DNA of 25,959 bases from DASQDN01 sp035630195 (GTDB lineage: Bacteria > Acidobacteriota > Terriglobia > Bryobacterales > Bryobacteraceae). Of the stretch, positions 1 through 8,243 are shown piece after piece. The notes below the pieces were generated by a model. The model did no database searches. It saw nothing but the letters and a program-made list of their open reading frames with translations, and was not told where the DNA came from. The position numbers were made by a program, and so were the translations under genes. Location of the stretch: positions 1 to 25,959 of the forward strand of contig DASQLD010000051.1 of assembly GCA_035630195.1 (NCBI GenBank), in the 5' to 3' direction. The number at the start of each line of letters is the position of its first letter. Positions within the stretch are counted from its first letter, which is position 1.

Positions 1-1
1 A

Positions 2-1489
2 CGATCTTCAGGCGCAGAGTCTTTTTTCGCGGCGGGTCGCCGAATTACTGGGTGGCAGAATGGCTTGGCGGTCGCCGGGGACTACATGAGCGCAGCGTCC
101 TTTCTCGGGATTGCCGGCTTGATTGCCTTCAACGGCTACGACGGATTCATGTATTCAGTCGGCTGGTTGGTCGCATACCTCACCGTTTTGCTGATCGTTG
201 CTGAACCGCTTCGGAACGCAGGCAAATACACGATGGCCGACATCCTGGCCTACCGTATGAGTCCACGGCCGGTGCGCGCGATGGCGGCTCTGAGCACTCT
301 CACGGTCAGCACGTTCTACACGATTGCGCAGATGGTCTGAGCCGGCGCGCTGGTAGGTCTGCTGCTGAAAGACTCCGGCATCGGCTATTCGACGGCCGTC
401 ATCGGCGTGGGTTTGCTGATGATCACCTATGTTGTCTTCGGCGGCATGCTGGCGACAACGTGGGTGCAGATCGTCAAGGCCATTCTTTTGATGGGTGGCA
501 CCCTGCTATTGAGTGTCCTGGTACTGGCTCACTTCGGATTCAGCTTCGCCGACTTTTTTAACGCGGTTAGCCATGTCACCTATCGCGAGAATGGTGTGGA
601 AGTCACGCGCAACTTTCTGGAACCAGGGCTACGCTACAAGCCACCCTATGGGCCCCTCGATCTGATCTCGTTAGGGATGGCACTGATCTTGGGAACAGCC
701 GGGCTCCCGCACATTTTGATCCGCTTTTATACTGTTCCAGACGCTCGCACCGCGCGCGTGAGCGTTGTCTGGGCCATGGCGATCATCGGAGCGTTCTACA
801 TCATGACGACGTTCCTGGGTTTCGGCGCGGCGACCATCGTCGGACGCGACGCCATAGCGGTGAACGGTGGTGTCAACATGAGCGCGCCGCTACTCGCCAA
901 GGCTCTTGGAGGTGAGACGTTCTTTGCATTCATTTCGGCAGTCGCTTTCGCGACAATCCTCGCCGTGGTGGCGGGACTTACGATTAGCGCTTCCACATCG
1001 TTCGCGCATGATTTCTGGACAAGCGTCGTTCATCGAGGTGAAGAGCGATCTCCCAATGAGGAAGTCCGTGTCGCGCGTGTGACTGCGTTCGTCGTTGGTT
1101 TGGTCGCAATCGCTGCAGCCATCCTGTTAGGACCCGGAGCGAACGTTGCCTTCCTTGTCGGCTTGGCTTTCGCAGTCGCCGCATCGGCGAATTTGCCCGC
1201 AGTCGTCTTATCTCTGTTCTGGAGGCGTTTCAATACGGCAGGAGCTGTGTCAGGACTCGCCGCAGGGCTGATTGTATCGATAGCCCTGATTCTTATAGGT
1301 CCCGCCGTGCGAGGAGCCGACGCTTTATTCCCGCTCGAAAATCCAGGGATCCTCAGTATTCCAGCGGGCTTCTTCGCAGCTTGGATCGGGACTCTGCTGA
1401 GTAGTGACCGATCTTCAGAGGCGAAGTATGCCGAGCTGATCGTACGCGCCAACACGGGCTTGGGCGCCGAGAAGGCTTCGTTACATTAG
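2..1489 (+). pseudogene. actP: ActP-like sodium:solute symporter, 5' end off the window, interrupted by in-frame TGA
   Basis: Predicted inner-membrane cation/acetate-type symporter of the sodium:solute symporter family. The frame is open from base 2, and residues before the first possible start codon (AAGRRITGWQNGLAVAGDYM) match the family, so the true start lies off the window. Recognisable blocks include GDYMSAASFLG, the AQMV block, VFGGMLATTWVQIVKA, LGTAGLPHILIRFYTV, FISAVAFATILAVVAGLT and GLAFAVAASANLP, all in the order known for ActP. Codon 113 of the visible part (bases 338-340) is TGA, exactly where family members carry the glycine of AQMVGAG. GGA to TGA is a single change, and the same frame continues without other stops to TAG at 1487-1489. 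It is therefore a pseudogene, a base-call error or a recoded codon. ActP imports acetate and glycolate in enterobacteria; the substrate here is inferred. Its stop codon directly abuts the stop of the convergent permease. Confidence 0.85.
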
Positions 1490-3208
1490 CTAGTCGCTGC
1501 GAAGGTCGAGAGTAAGGACGACAGGCGCAACACCATCGCTAAAATCCATCTCCTGGTGCTCAGGCGTCCAACGATCACGCGCATAGAGAAGCAATCGCCA
1601 CGCTGCGAACATCAGCGCGAGTGTGAGCGCAAAGACGAAGGGTCTCTGGAGAAGTCCTACCTCGATATACGTAGTCCCGTAAGCATAGACCGCGAACAGC
1701 GTGGACCACAGCAGTAGGGAGATGCCGAGATTCGTTCGTTCGGAATTGAAATCGGTCGTGAAGGGAGCCTTGCGATAGCCAATCAGAAGCGCGTCGAGAG
1801 CGATGAGACTCGCCAGCAGGCAGAACAGGGAATGAGCGACGCCCAGGGCGATTCCTAAAAGAACAATATTCACTGGAACAATGAACACGAGCCAAGCTAA
1901 AATTCCCAGCTCGAACATGACTCGACGCACTCCGCGTAGAATCGAACCCGACGCGATGTCGGTAATTGCCAGTCGGAAGATCCACGACGCTTGACGTTCC
2001 GTCGGAATCTCAAGTAGAAGGCGCAACCCGACCAGTAGGAAAAAACTAATAACCAAGGGCGCCGCAAATACGAGCAATCCCACATCAGTTACTTCTTCAG
2101 GCCTTAGAATGACGAATCGCGAAGCGAGACCATGCAGAATTACAGCGCATCCGGCCGCCAGGAATGTCCGAAGCAGCATACGGTGAAGACCGCTCCGGCT
2201 GATCGTCTGCTTCACGAAATCGACAATCGCCGCTTCATGAGGGTCCTTCGGGATTGGGAGGAGCCGTAACAAGCGTCCGGGCGCAACTGCTGCATCGCTG
2301 GTTTCAGCCGTTCACCGAAAGTGCCTGACATACCCCAGTACATAGAAAACCAGGGATGCTATCGCGCAGATTATCAAGGCCACACGAGCATAACTTGCCC
2401 ATAGTGAAAGATCGGCTACCGATTTTCCCAGCAGTTGCTCATACAAGCCCAGAAACCAAAGCGGCGGAAAAAGCAGGATTCGCCATCCATTGTCGAGTTG
2501 TAAAAGCGCAAGTGTTTCGGCGACTTGCGCTGCGAGCAACAGCTGCGTTAGGAAGAACACGAGCAAGACGAACTGAACCCAGCTTGAAACACGCCGCATC
2601 GTCGAGACAGGCAAGACGTTCATCCAGAATCCGGCCGTCACGATGACAAAAAGGGCGCCTCCCAGGGACGCACAGAATGTGGCTACGAAGTGGGACAGCA
2701 CGTATCGAACAAGCAGTGAGAACGTTCCAGTGTTGCCGAGTACAACGGGTGGGAACAGCAGACACCCGATAAGGTTCACAGCGATCGCAAACAGCGATAC
2801 GAAAATCGCCAGACCTGACAGCTTCGCCAGAAATACGGTGGCTGGCCGAATTGGAAGTGGCGCAAGAATCATATAATCGCGGCGGTCGGGAAACAATTGG
2901 TTCCACTTCATCACCGTAACAACTCCACAGACGACGAATGCAATCGAAAGGAATATGTACTTGTCGTGCAAAGTCGTGAGATCACGATCGAGAGTGAGGA
3001 TGCCGCGAAACCAGCCGACGAGCGTCGAATACTTCTCGAACAAGAACGAGCACAAAATAAATCCCGGCGCCGCAGCCAGCCCGAGCAACGCAGGAATCCC
3101 CGTGCGCAGTTCGCCCGATTGAGCTTCTTCCGTTTCGAAGTACCGACCGAGAAAGTGATTCGTGAGAATGGCCAGCGGTTCACCGCCAAATCTCTCTTTG
3201 AGGTTCAC
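1490..3208 (-). pseudogene. ABC-2-like permease split by an in-frame TGA
   Basis: Large multi-spanning membrane protein, the likely permease partner of the ATPase just upstream. GTG at 3206-3208 overlaps the ATPase stop (GTGA), which implies translational coupling. The first 298 codons end at TGA 2312-2314 after YVRHFR. The same frame then reads on without a stop through TAETSDAAVAPGRLLRLLP to TAG at 1490-1492, giving 572 residues if the TGA is read as an amino acid (CGA to TGA is one possible lesion). That length resembles the intact 537-residue permease at 23186-24799. The N-half has about seven hydrophobic segments and a cytosolic-looking motif FPDRRDYMILAPLPIRPATVFLAKL-like at about residues 106-130; the C-half has about six more. 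An internal TTG at 2272 could be called as a separate gene, but it lacks a convincing start and would begin mid-linker. Substrate unknown. Confidence 0.75.
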
Positions 3209-3969
3209 GAGCGGATTACCTCGAGCACGCTGGTGGCGCGCTCGTCTATATCCTCCTGGCCAACTAGCTGCGCGAAGATCTGTTCCAGATCCGGCAACGT
3301 CATCAGTTCTCTCAAACGCGCCACTGAATCATGAGCGACAACCCGTGACTTGTCGAGAATGACAACATGATCACAGACACGTTCCACTACCTCGAGCACA
3401 TGCGAACTGTAGAAAAGTATTTTGCCTGCGTTTGCGAGCACTTTTAAGAGCTTTTTGAGCACTTGCGCCGAAGTCACATCTAGACCGGAGAACGGCTCAT
3501 CGAGAACAAGAATTTCCGGATCGTGAAGCAACGCCGCGCTCAGCAGGATCTTCTGCCGCATCCCCTTCGAGTACGAGGCCAGCGCCATATGCCGTGAAGA
3601 AGTGAGATCGAAGACATCCAGCAAACCCTCAATGCGGCGGTCAAGAGTGGCTGCCGGCAACTGTCGGAGCCGTCCGATTAGTTGTAAATATTCACGTCCC
3701 GAAAGATGGGTGTAGAGGTGGGGTTCTTCCGGCACGTAACCCAGACGCCTCTTGTAGCCATTGATGTCGTCTCGGATATCATTGCCGTCGAAGAGGACGC
3801 GCCCGTGGGTAGGCTCGATGAGTCCGGTCAGGATCTTAACGGTCGTGCTCTTACCTGAGCCATTAGGTCCCAGATAGCCAAGAATTTGGCCGCGTGGGAT
3901 CTCGAATGACACATCCTGTATTGCGGGGATGCCCGAGTAAAGCTTGCTGAGTCTCTCGACTTTAAGCAG
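3205..3969 (-). CDS. ABC transporter ATP-binding protein, probable CTG start
   Basis: Cytosolic ATPase that should energise the adjacent permease. Numbered from the proposed start it has an A-loop aromatic at Tyr11, Walker A GPNGSGKST at 34-42, the signature SYSKGMRQK, Walker B ILVLDEPFSGLD and the H-loop SSHVLE. The first ATG/GTG/TTG in frame is GTG at 3910-3912, but starting there removes the first beta-strand and the A-loop (LLKVERLSKLYSGIPAIQD), which every family member has. Upstream the frame is open only to TGA at 4000-4002 and holds no ATG, GTG or TTG. CTG at 3967-3969 is the only plausible initiator, preceded by AGGCGG at a spacing of six bases. It lies 52 bases downstream of the Nramp-like gene and overlaps the permease by GTGA. 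The SHVLEVVER stretch closely matches the ATPase at 24787-25548, so the two are paralogues. Family confidence is high, start confidence moderate. Confidence 0.85.
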   Translation of the reverse strand: MLKVERLSKLYSGIPAIQDVSFEIPRGQILGYLGPNGSGKSTTVKILTGLIEPTHGRVLFDGNDIRDDINGYKRRLGYVPEEPHLYTHLSGREYLQLIGRLRQLPAATLDRRIEGLLDVFDLTSSRHMALASYSKGMRQKILLSAALLHDPEILVLDEPFSGLDVTSAQVLKKLLKVLANAGKILFYSSHVLEVVERVCDHVVILDKSRVVAHDSVARLRELMTLPDLEQIFAQLVGQEDIDERATSVLEVIRS

Positions 3970-3981
3970 AGTGCACCGCCT
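3967..3981 (-). promoter_or_regulatory. Ribosome binding site and CTG initiator of the ABC ATPase
   Basis: On the minus strand AGGCGG (3976-3981) lies six bases before CTG (3967-3969). This decides the start, because no ATG, GTG or TTG occurs in the open frame upstream of GTG 3910-3912, and that downstream start would remove conserved N-terminal residues. CTG initiation is rare, so a mutated ATG remains possible. Confidence 0.5.
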
Positions 3982-4021
3982 ATCATCGCTTGGAAACCGT
4001 CAGGCGTGCTTTTGTTCCCGG

Positions 4022-5506
4022 CTACCCGAACAACCACTGAGCAATCTTCGGCCACTGCTGCCTCAATCCGATGATCGATATCCCCGCGTAAAAAACAGCC
4101 CCGGCAACAAGCCCTATTCGTAGGATCCAGCCGGGGCGCAAAGGCTTCGGCAGCAGCGTCATGTTGACCCAAAGCGCATGCAGCGCGGAGAACGCAAATG
4201 CAAAATTCACCATTACGCCCGTAGCGATCGCGAGCACGAGCGGGCTCGGTGTAATCTTCAATGCCAGTAGACCCCAAACGCCATAAGCAGCCAGGAGTGC
4301 ATAGTACACATTCTTGGCCTGATTTCCCTCGAGATGCTGAACTCTGGCATTTCCGATCCAAATGACGTCCGTCCAGCGCCGCGCAATACCATCGAGTTGG
4401 CTTACCTGTGTGGGCAGCATGATCAAAAAGCCACACAGAAGCGTTAGATACCAAAACGCCTGACCGTGCTTCGATGCGATTGCGTCCGCCGCCATCGCCG
4501 CCGCTGCGTGGTCGCTGGCCGTGGTGCCGCGGATGAATTCGTAAGACATCATCGCCGGAAGGACCATTCCGAGAATGCAGCCGGGGGCCCATAGCATCAG
4601 TTGATCTCTGCGGATATGCCGGAGCCACCCGAGCCAGCGCGACCGATTCTCGGGCGAGGATTCATCGAAAACCTTGCCCGAGTGAGAGAGCTTGATAGTC
4701 CGCCCGCCGACGGCGCTCGGGATAGCCCCTACTTGCGCGCCCATTCCCCAGCCTTTATCGCGCACATAGCCTGAGATCGTCGTGTTGAACAAGCCTCCGG
4801 ATCCTGCCACCGCCGCAAAACCCGCGATCAACGCCCAATTGACTTCTCCCTGCGGCAGCGCTCCGAAACGAACCAGACCGGACCATATTTCTCGCCAGGT
4901 ATGCCAGCTCACCCAGAACAGCGCGATGAATCCCAGGTATCCCAGGACAAGAAACAGCTTGGCAACGAGGATCCGTTCCAGCATGTTGTAGATCTTGCCG
5001 CCGAAGATCAGCGGTATGAAGGCCACAAGAAACAGCGCGTATCCAAGTGTCTTCACAAAATTCGCGTCTTCCGCCGCAGGCAGATGTCCGAGGATCACAG
5101 CCGCTAATGGAACCGCGGCATTGGAGGCGAGATAAGGCCAGGCTCCGGCAAGATCCAACGTCATATAGAAGATTGTCCAGAAGCGAGGTCCAGGTTTGGT
5201 CCGAAAGAAGCCAACGAAAATGTTCTCGCCGCAATACAGCGTGTAGCGCATGATCGCAAGGTTGTAGGCGACTTGCAGCATGATGGCGGTGAAAGCGATC
5301 CAGAGGATCGTCCCGCCGTAGCGGGCCGTCACCACGGGTCCAAACAACCATTCGCCGCCACCAATATTAGCCCCGGCCATTACGAGCCCCGGTCCGATCA
5401 ATAAAGTCAGTTGGCGAAATCGAAAAATTGGCGCGGCAGGCAACTCGCCCTTGGTCCACGGGGTGAAAACGGCGGGCTTGTTGATCGCCGTCGGCGTCGT
5501 TGACAT
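4022..5506 (-). CDS. Divergent Nramp-like membrane transporter
   Basis: 494-residue integral membrane protein with about eleven hydrophobic segments, resembling the divergent Nramp-family proteins of acidobacteria and planctomycetes. Characteristic blocks are LLIGPGLVMAGANIGGGEW (about 35-53), MRYTLYCGENIFVGFFRTKPGP (about 86-107), GGKIYNMLERILVAKLFLVL (about 169-188) and LPTQVSQLDGIARRWTD. In classical Nramp the first helix carries DPGN and the sixth MPHN as metal ligands. Here the first is replaced by ANIGGGE and the sixth region reads AGSGGLFNTTISGYVRDKG, so manganese or iron transport cannot be assumed. The open frame extends upstream to 5608, but ATG at 5504-5506 (MSTTPTAINK) is preferred: the extra 34 residues are unlike any transporter and would overlap the divergent PQQ gene. 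It is first in a minus-strand series with the ABC genes, 52 bases upstream of the ATPase. Confidence 0.75.
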   Translation of the reverse strand: MSTTPTAINKPAVFTPWTKGELPAAPIFRFRQLTLLIGPGLVMAGANIGGGEWLFGPVVTARYGGTILWIAFTAIMLQVAYNLAIMRYTLYCGENIFVGFFRTKPGPRFWTIFYMTLDLAGAWPYLASNAAVPLAAVILGHLPAAEDANFVKTLGYALFLVAFIPLIFGGKIYNMLERILVAKLFLVLGYLGFIALFWVSWHTWREIWSGLVRFGALPQGEVNWALIAGFAAVAGSGGLFNTTISGYVRDKGWGMGAQVGAIPSAVGGRTIKLSHSGKVFDESSPENRSRWLGWLRHIRRDQLMLWAPGCILGMVLPAMMSYEFIRGTTASDHAAAAMAADAIASKHGQAFWYLTLLCGFLIMLPTQVSQLDGIARRWTDVIWIGNARVQHLEGNQAKNVYYALLAAYGVWGLLALKITPSPLVLAIATGVMVNFAFAFSALHALWVNMTLLPKPLRPGWILRIGLVAGAVFYAGISIIGLRQQWPKIAQWLFG

Positions 5507-5534
5507 GCGAGTGCATAATATCATCGGATTCAGC
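5507..5534. promoter_or_regulatory. 28-base divergent spacer between Nramp-like and PQQ genes
   Basis: Only 28 bases separate the two preferred divergent start codons. Both promoters must therefore lie partly inside the opposite gene's 5' coding region, or one start is misplaced. I see no strong ribosome binding site before either ATG. Confidence 0.4.
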
Positions 5535-7028
5535 ATGAGACATTGTTTGGTCCCGACATGTTTGGCCCCGAGATGTTTTGTCCTGTTCGCGCCGGTCGTC
5601 CTGTCCATCGCCGTAGCGGTCGAACCATTCCGGGATCCTTCGCCGCCTGTCGCACAGAAGCTGCCGGCGATGGACGCTCCTGCCGCGAAGCCTGATCCAA
5701 ACGTCCGGTTCCACGCAAAACCGAAGCCAATTGCTGCGAACGCGGTAACCCACGATTGGAAATCCTTCTTGGGACCAAATCACAACGGGACGTCTACAGA
5801 GACCAGGTTGCTTCGGCCATGGCCCGCCAGCGGACCCACCTTGATCTGGGAAATGAAGAAGGGCACGGGGTACAGCTCACCGGCAATCAGTGGCGACCGG
5901 CTAGTCTATCTGCATCGCATGGGCGATCAGGAGCGCGTTGAGTGTCTCCATCCCGAAACGGGCGCGAAGTACTGGGAGTTCACCTATCCGACTAAGTTCG
6001 AGGATCGATACGGTTACAACAACGGGCCTCGGGCAAGCCCGGTGATCGACGGAGATCGCGTTTATACCTACGGGGCCGAAGGAAAACTTCATTGCCTGCG
6101 ATTGCAGACAGGACAAGTGCATTGGAAGCGCGACATCGCCGCTGAGTTCAAAGTTCCACAGGACTTTTTCGGCACTGCAACGACGCCTTTGGTACACGGT
6201 GAAAACTTGATCATCAACATCGGCGCTCCCAGTGGTCCGACCGTCGCGGCCTTCAACAAGGTGACAGGGCGAATGGTGTGGGGAGCGGGTACGGAATGGG
6301 GGCCAAGCTATGCGTCTCCAGTGCCCGCTACCGTTCATGGCAAGCAGCGCATCTTTGTGTTCGCAGGGGGAGAGAGTCAACCACCCAAAGGCGGGTTACT
6401 TTCCATTGACCCCGCAAACGGAGCGATTGATTTTACGTTTCCATGGCGCAGCCGCAGTTACGAATCGGTGAACGCAGCGTCTCCAGTGATTGTCAGGAAT
6501 CAAGTGTTCATCTCCGCCAGCTATCGGACGGGGGGAGCACTGCTGAACATCTTGCCGGATGGAAAGCACGAGGTTGCGTGGACGTCGAATGAGATCGGCA
6601 CGCACTGGAACACAGCAGTCCACAAGGACGGTTACCTATACGCCTTCGATGGCCGCAACGAACCCGACGCCTCTCTTGTGTGCATCGAGCTCAAGACCGG
6701 CAAAGTGATGTGGCGGGCCAATCCGGAATGGGAAGAGTCGATCGATGTGAATGGTACGCAGCAGAAACACCACCTGGGAACATTCCGTGGAACATTGCTC
6801 GCCGTAGACGGAAAGTTTCTGGCGCTCGGCGAAATGGGACATTTGTTGTGGCTCGATCTCACGCCTCAAGGCTATAAAGAGTTGGCGCGCACGTGGCTCT
6901 TTGGCGCTCGTGAGACGTGGTCGCTTCCTGTGTTGAGTCGTGGTTTGCTGTATATCAGTCAGCACTCCCGAGACATGCTCAAAGGAACGCAGCCTCGTCT
7001 GCTTTGTTACGATCTACGCGGGAAGTAG
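5535..7028 (+). CDS. Exported PQQ-like beta-propeller repeat protein (first of tandem pair)
   Basis: 497-residue protein with an N-terminal hydrophobic export segment (MRHCLVPTCLAPRCFVLFAP onward), a proline/alanine-rich linker to about residue 70, then a propeller. The domain opens with the DWKSFLGPNHNGTS block (about 74-87), the acidobacterial/planctomycete form of W-x-x-F-x-G-P-x-x-x-G. Repeated blades contain SPAISGDRLVYL, SPVIDGDRVYTYGAEGKLHCL, TPLVHGENLIINIG and CIELKTGKVMW. The blades are related to those of PQQ dehydrogenases and BamB, but I see no quinoprotein active-site signature or heme motif, so an enzymatic role is not supported; binding or scaffolding is as likely. A longer frame starts at 5451, but ATG 5535 gives the export signal and avoids overlap with the divergent gene. 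It lies six bases upstream of a paralogue. Function unknown. Confidence 0.8.
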   Translation: MRHCLVPTCLAPRCFVLFAPVVLSIAVAVEPFRDPSPPVAQKLPAMDAPAAKPDPNVRFHAKPKPIAANAVTHDWKSFLGPNHNGTSTETRLLRPWPASGPTLIWEMKKGTGYSSPAISGDRLVYLHRMGDQERVECLHPETGAKYWEFTYPTKFEDRYGYNNGPRASPVIDGDRVYTYGAEGKLHCLRLQTGQVHWKRDIAAEFKVPQDFFGTATTPLVHGENLIINIGAPSGPTVAAFNKVTGRMVWGAGTEWGPSYASPVPATVHGKQRIFVFAGGESQPPKGGLLSIDPANGAIDFTFPWRSRSYESVNAASPVIVRNQVFISASYRTGGALLNILPDGKHEVAWTSNEIGTHWNTAVHKDGYLYAFDGRNEPDASLVCIELKTGKVMWRANPEWEESIDVNGTQQKHHLGTFRGTLLAVDGKFLALGEMGHLLWLDLTPQGYKELARTWLFGARETWSLPVLSRGLLYISQHSRDMLKGTQPRLLCYDLRGK

Positions 7029-7034
7029 GTAACT

Positions 7035-8243
7035 ATGAGACTGCTTCTCCTAGCAATCGCAGCAATCTGTTCGGCAGCCGACTGGCCGCAGTTCCTTGGC
7101 CCGCATCGCGACGGTACAGATCCTTCATTTTCCGGCAAGCCATCGCTTACCGATGCGCGCCAACTTTGGAAGAAAGATGTCGGCGCCGGTTTTAGCGCTC
7201 CCGTAGTGTCGGGCGCCAGGCTCATCCTGTTCCACCGGATCGTCGACAAGGAGGTAGTGGAATGCCTGAACGCAGCAAGCGGTCAATCGCAGTGGAAATT
7301 TGAATACCCGACGTCGTATCGAGACGATTTCGGATTCGATGAAGGTCCTCGCGGCACTCCTGCGATTGCGAACAATCGTGTCTACACGTTCGGCGCGGAA
7401 GGCATGCTTCACGCTCTCGATCTCACAACCGGCAAAAAAATATGGAGCGTCGACACACACGCTAAGTTTGGCGTCAGGAAGGCATTCTTCGGAGCAGCCG
7501 CATCTCCACTCGTCGAAGGCGCTGCGGTGTATGTGAACGTTGGCGGTCCGAATGGCGGAGGACTCGTAGCCTTCAGCGCCACCGATGGAAAGGTACTGTG
7601 GTCCTCCACCAATGACGAAGCAGGCTATTCGTCCCCTATCGCTGCAACCATAAATGGCGTTCGGAGCATCGTGTGTTTCACCCGAGCCGGACTGGTTGCT
7701 GTAGATCCTTCGACTGGAAAGGTCCGCTTCCAGTTCCCTTGGCGTTCGCGATCAAACGCTTCTGTAAACTCAGCCGTCCCTGTCATTGCCGGCAATCTTA
7801 TCTTTCTCTCAGCGAGTTACAACACTGGCTCCGTTCTTCTCCAAGTGACCGGCGACAAGCTGACCACTGTCTGGTCTTCCGACGAAGCTCTGTCTAGCCA
7901 CTACGCGAGCATTGTTCATAAAAATGGTTACCTCTACGGCTTTCATGGTCGTCAGGAGTTCGGTCAAAGTCTTCGCTGTATTGAGTTGAAGACCGGCAAG
8001 GTGAAATGGAACGTAGATAGCTTTGGCGCCGGCACGGTGTCATTGCTTGGAAATTCTCTGCTCATCCTGCGCGAAAGCGGCGAAGCAGTGATAGCAACTG
8101 CAAATCCTGCGGCGTACAAAGTCGAAAGCAAAGCGCAACTGCTCCCGGCTGTTGTGCGCAGCTATCCCGCGATTGCAGCCGGTCGCGTGTTCATACGCAA
8201 CGAAAAGACTTTGGCTGCTTACACGATTACAGGAGCGAAATGA
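7035..8243 (+). CDS. Exported PQQ-like beta-propeller protein (second of tandem pair)
   Basis: 402 residues with a short, clear signal peptide (MRLLLLAIAAICSA, cleavage near residue 15) followed at once by DWPQFLGPHRDGTD, the same domain-opening motif as its upstream neighbour. Shared blocks include RVYTFGAEGMLHAL, FPWRSRS followed by SVN, GYLYGFHGR and CIELKTGKVKW, so the two genes are a diverged tandem duplication. This copy lacks the proline-rich linker and is about 95 residues shorter. It begins six bases after the upstream stop with a modest GTAGG ribosome site, and its TGA overlaps the next gene's ATG (ATGA), so the three genes are almost certainly co-transcribed and coupled. Periplasmic or cell-surface location is inferred. 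Ligand and role are unknown. Confidence 0.82.
   Translation: MRLLLLAIAAICSAADWPQFLGPHRDGTDPSFSGKPSLTDARQLWKKDVGAGFSAPVVSGARLILFHRIVDKEVVECLNAASGQSQWKFEYPTSYRDDFGFDEGPRGTPAIANNRVYTFGAEGMLHALDLTTGKKIWSVDTHAKFGVRKAFFGAAASPLVEGAAVYVNVGGPNGGGLVAFSATDGKVLWSSTNDEAGYSSPIAATINGVRSIVCFTRAGLVAVDPSTGKVRFQFPWRSRSNASVNSAVPVIAGNLIFLSASYNTGSVLLQVTGDKLTTVWSSDEALSSHYASIVHKNGYLYGFHGRQEFGQSLRCIELKTGKVKWNVDSFGAGTVSLLGNSLLILRESGEAVIATANPAAYKVESKAQLLPAVVRSYPAIAAGRVFIRNEKTLAAYTITGAK

Noticed and set aside
338..340. Selenocysteine or general TGA=Gly genetic code
   Set aside because: No SECIS-like hairpin was evident, the family has Gly rather than Sec or Cys here, and many genes in the window (for example those ending at 8243, 12917, 18543 and 22130) stop at TGA at the expected length.
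1490..2272. A separate 260-residue membrane protein
   Set aside because: It starts at TTG inside a linker, shares frame with the upstream permease fragment, and is best read as that gene's C-terminal half.
3828..4628. 266-residue frame antisense-free but overlapping Nramp-like and ATPase genes
   Set aside because: Its translation has no hydrophobic or domain pattern and it overlaps two well-supported genes in another frame of the same strand.
5451..5534. Earlier start for the first PQQ protein
   Set aside because: The extra residues precede a good export signal at 5535 and would overlap the divergent transporter gene.
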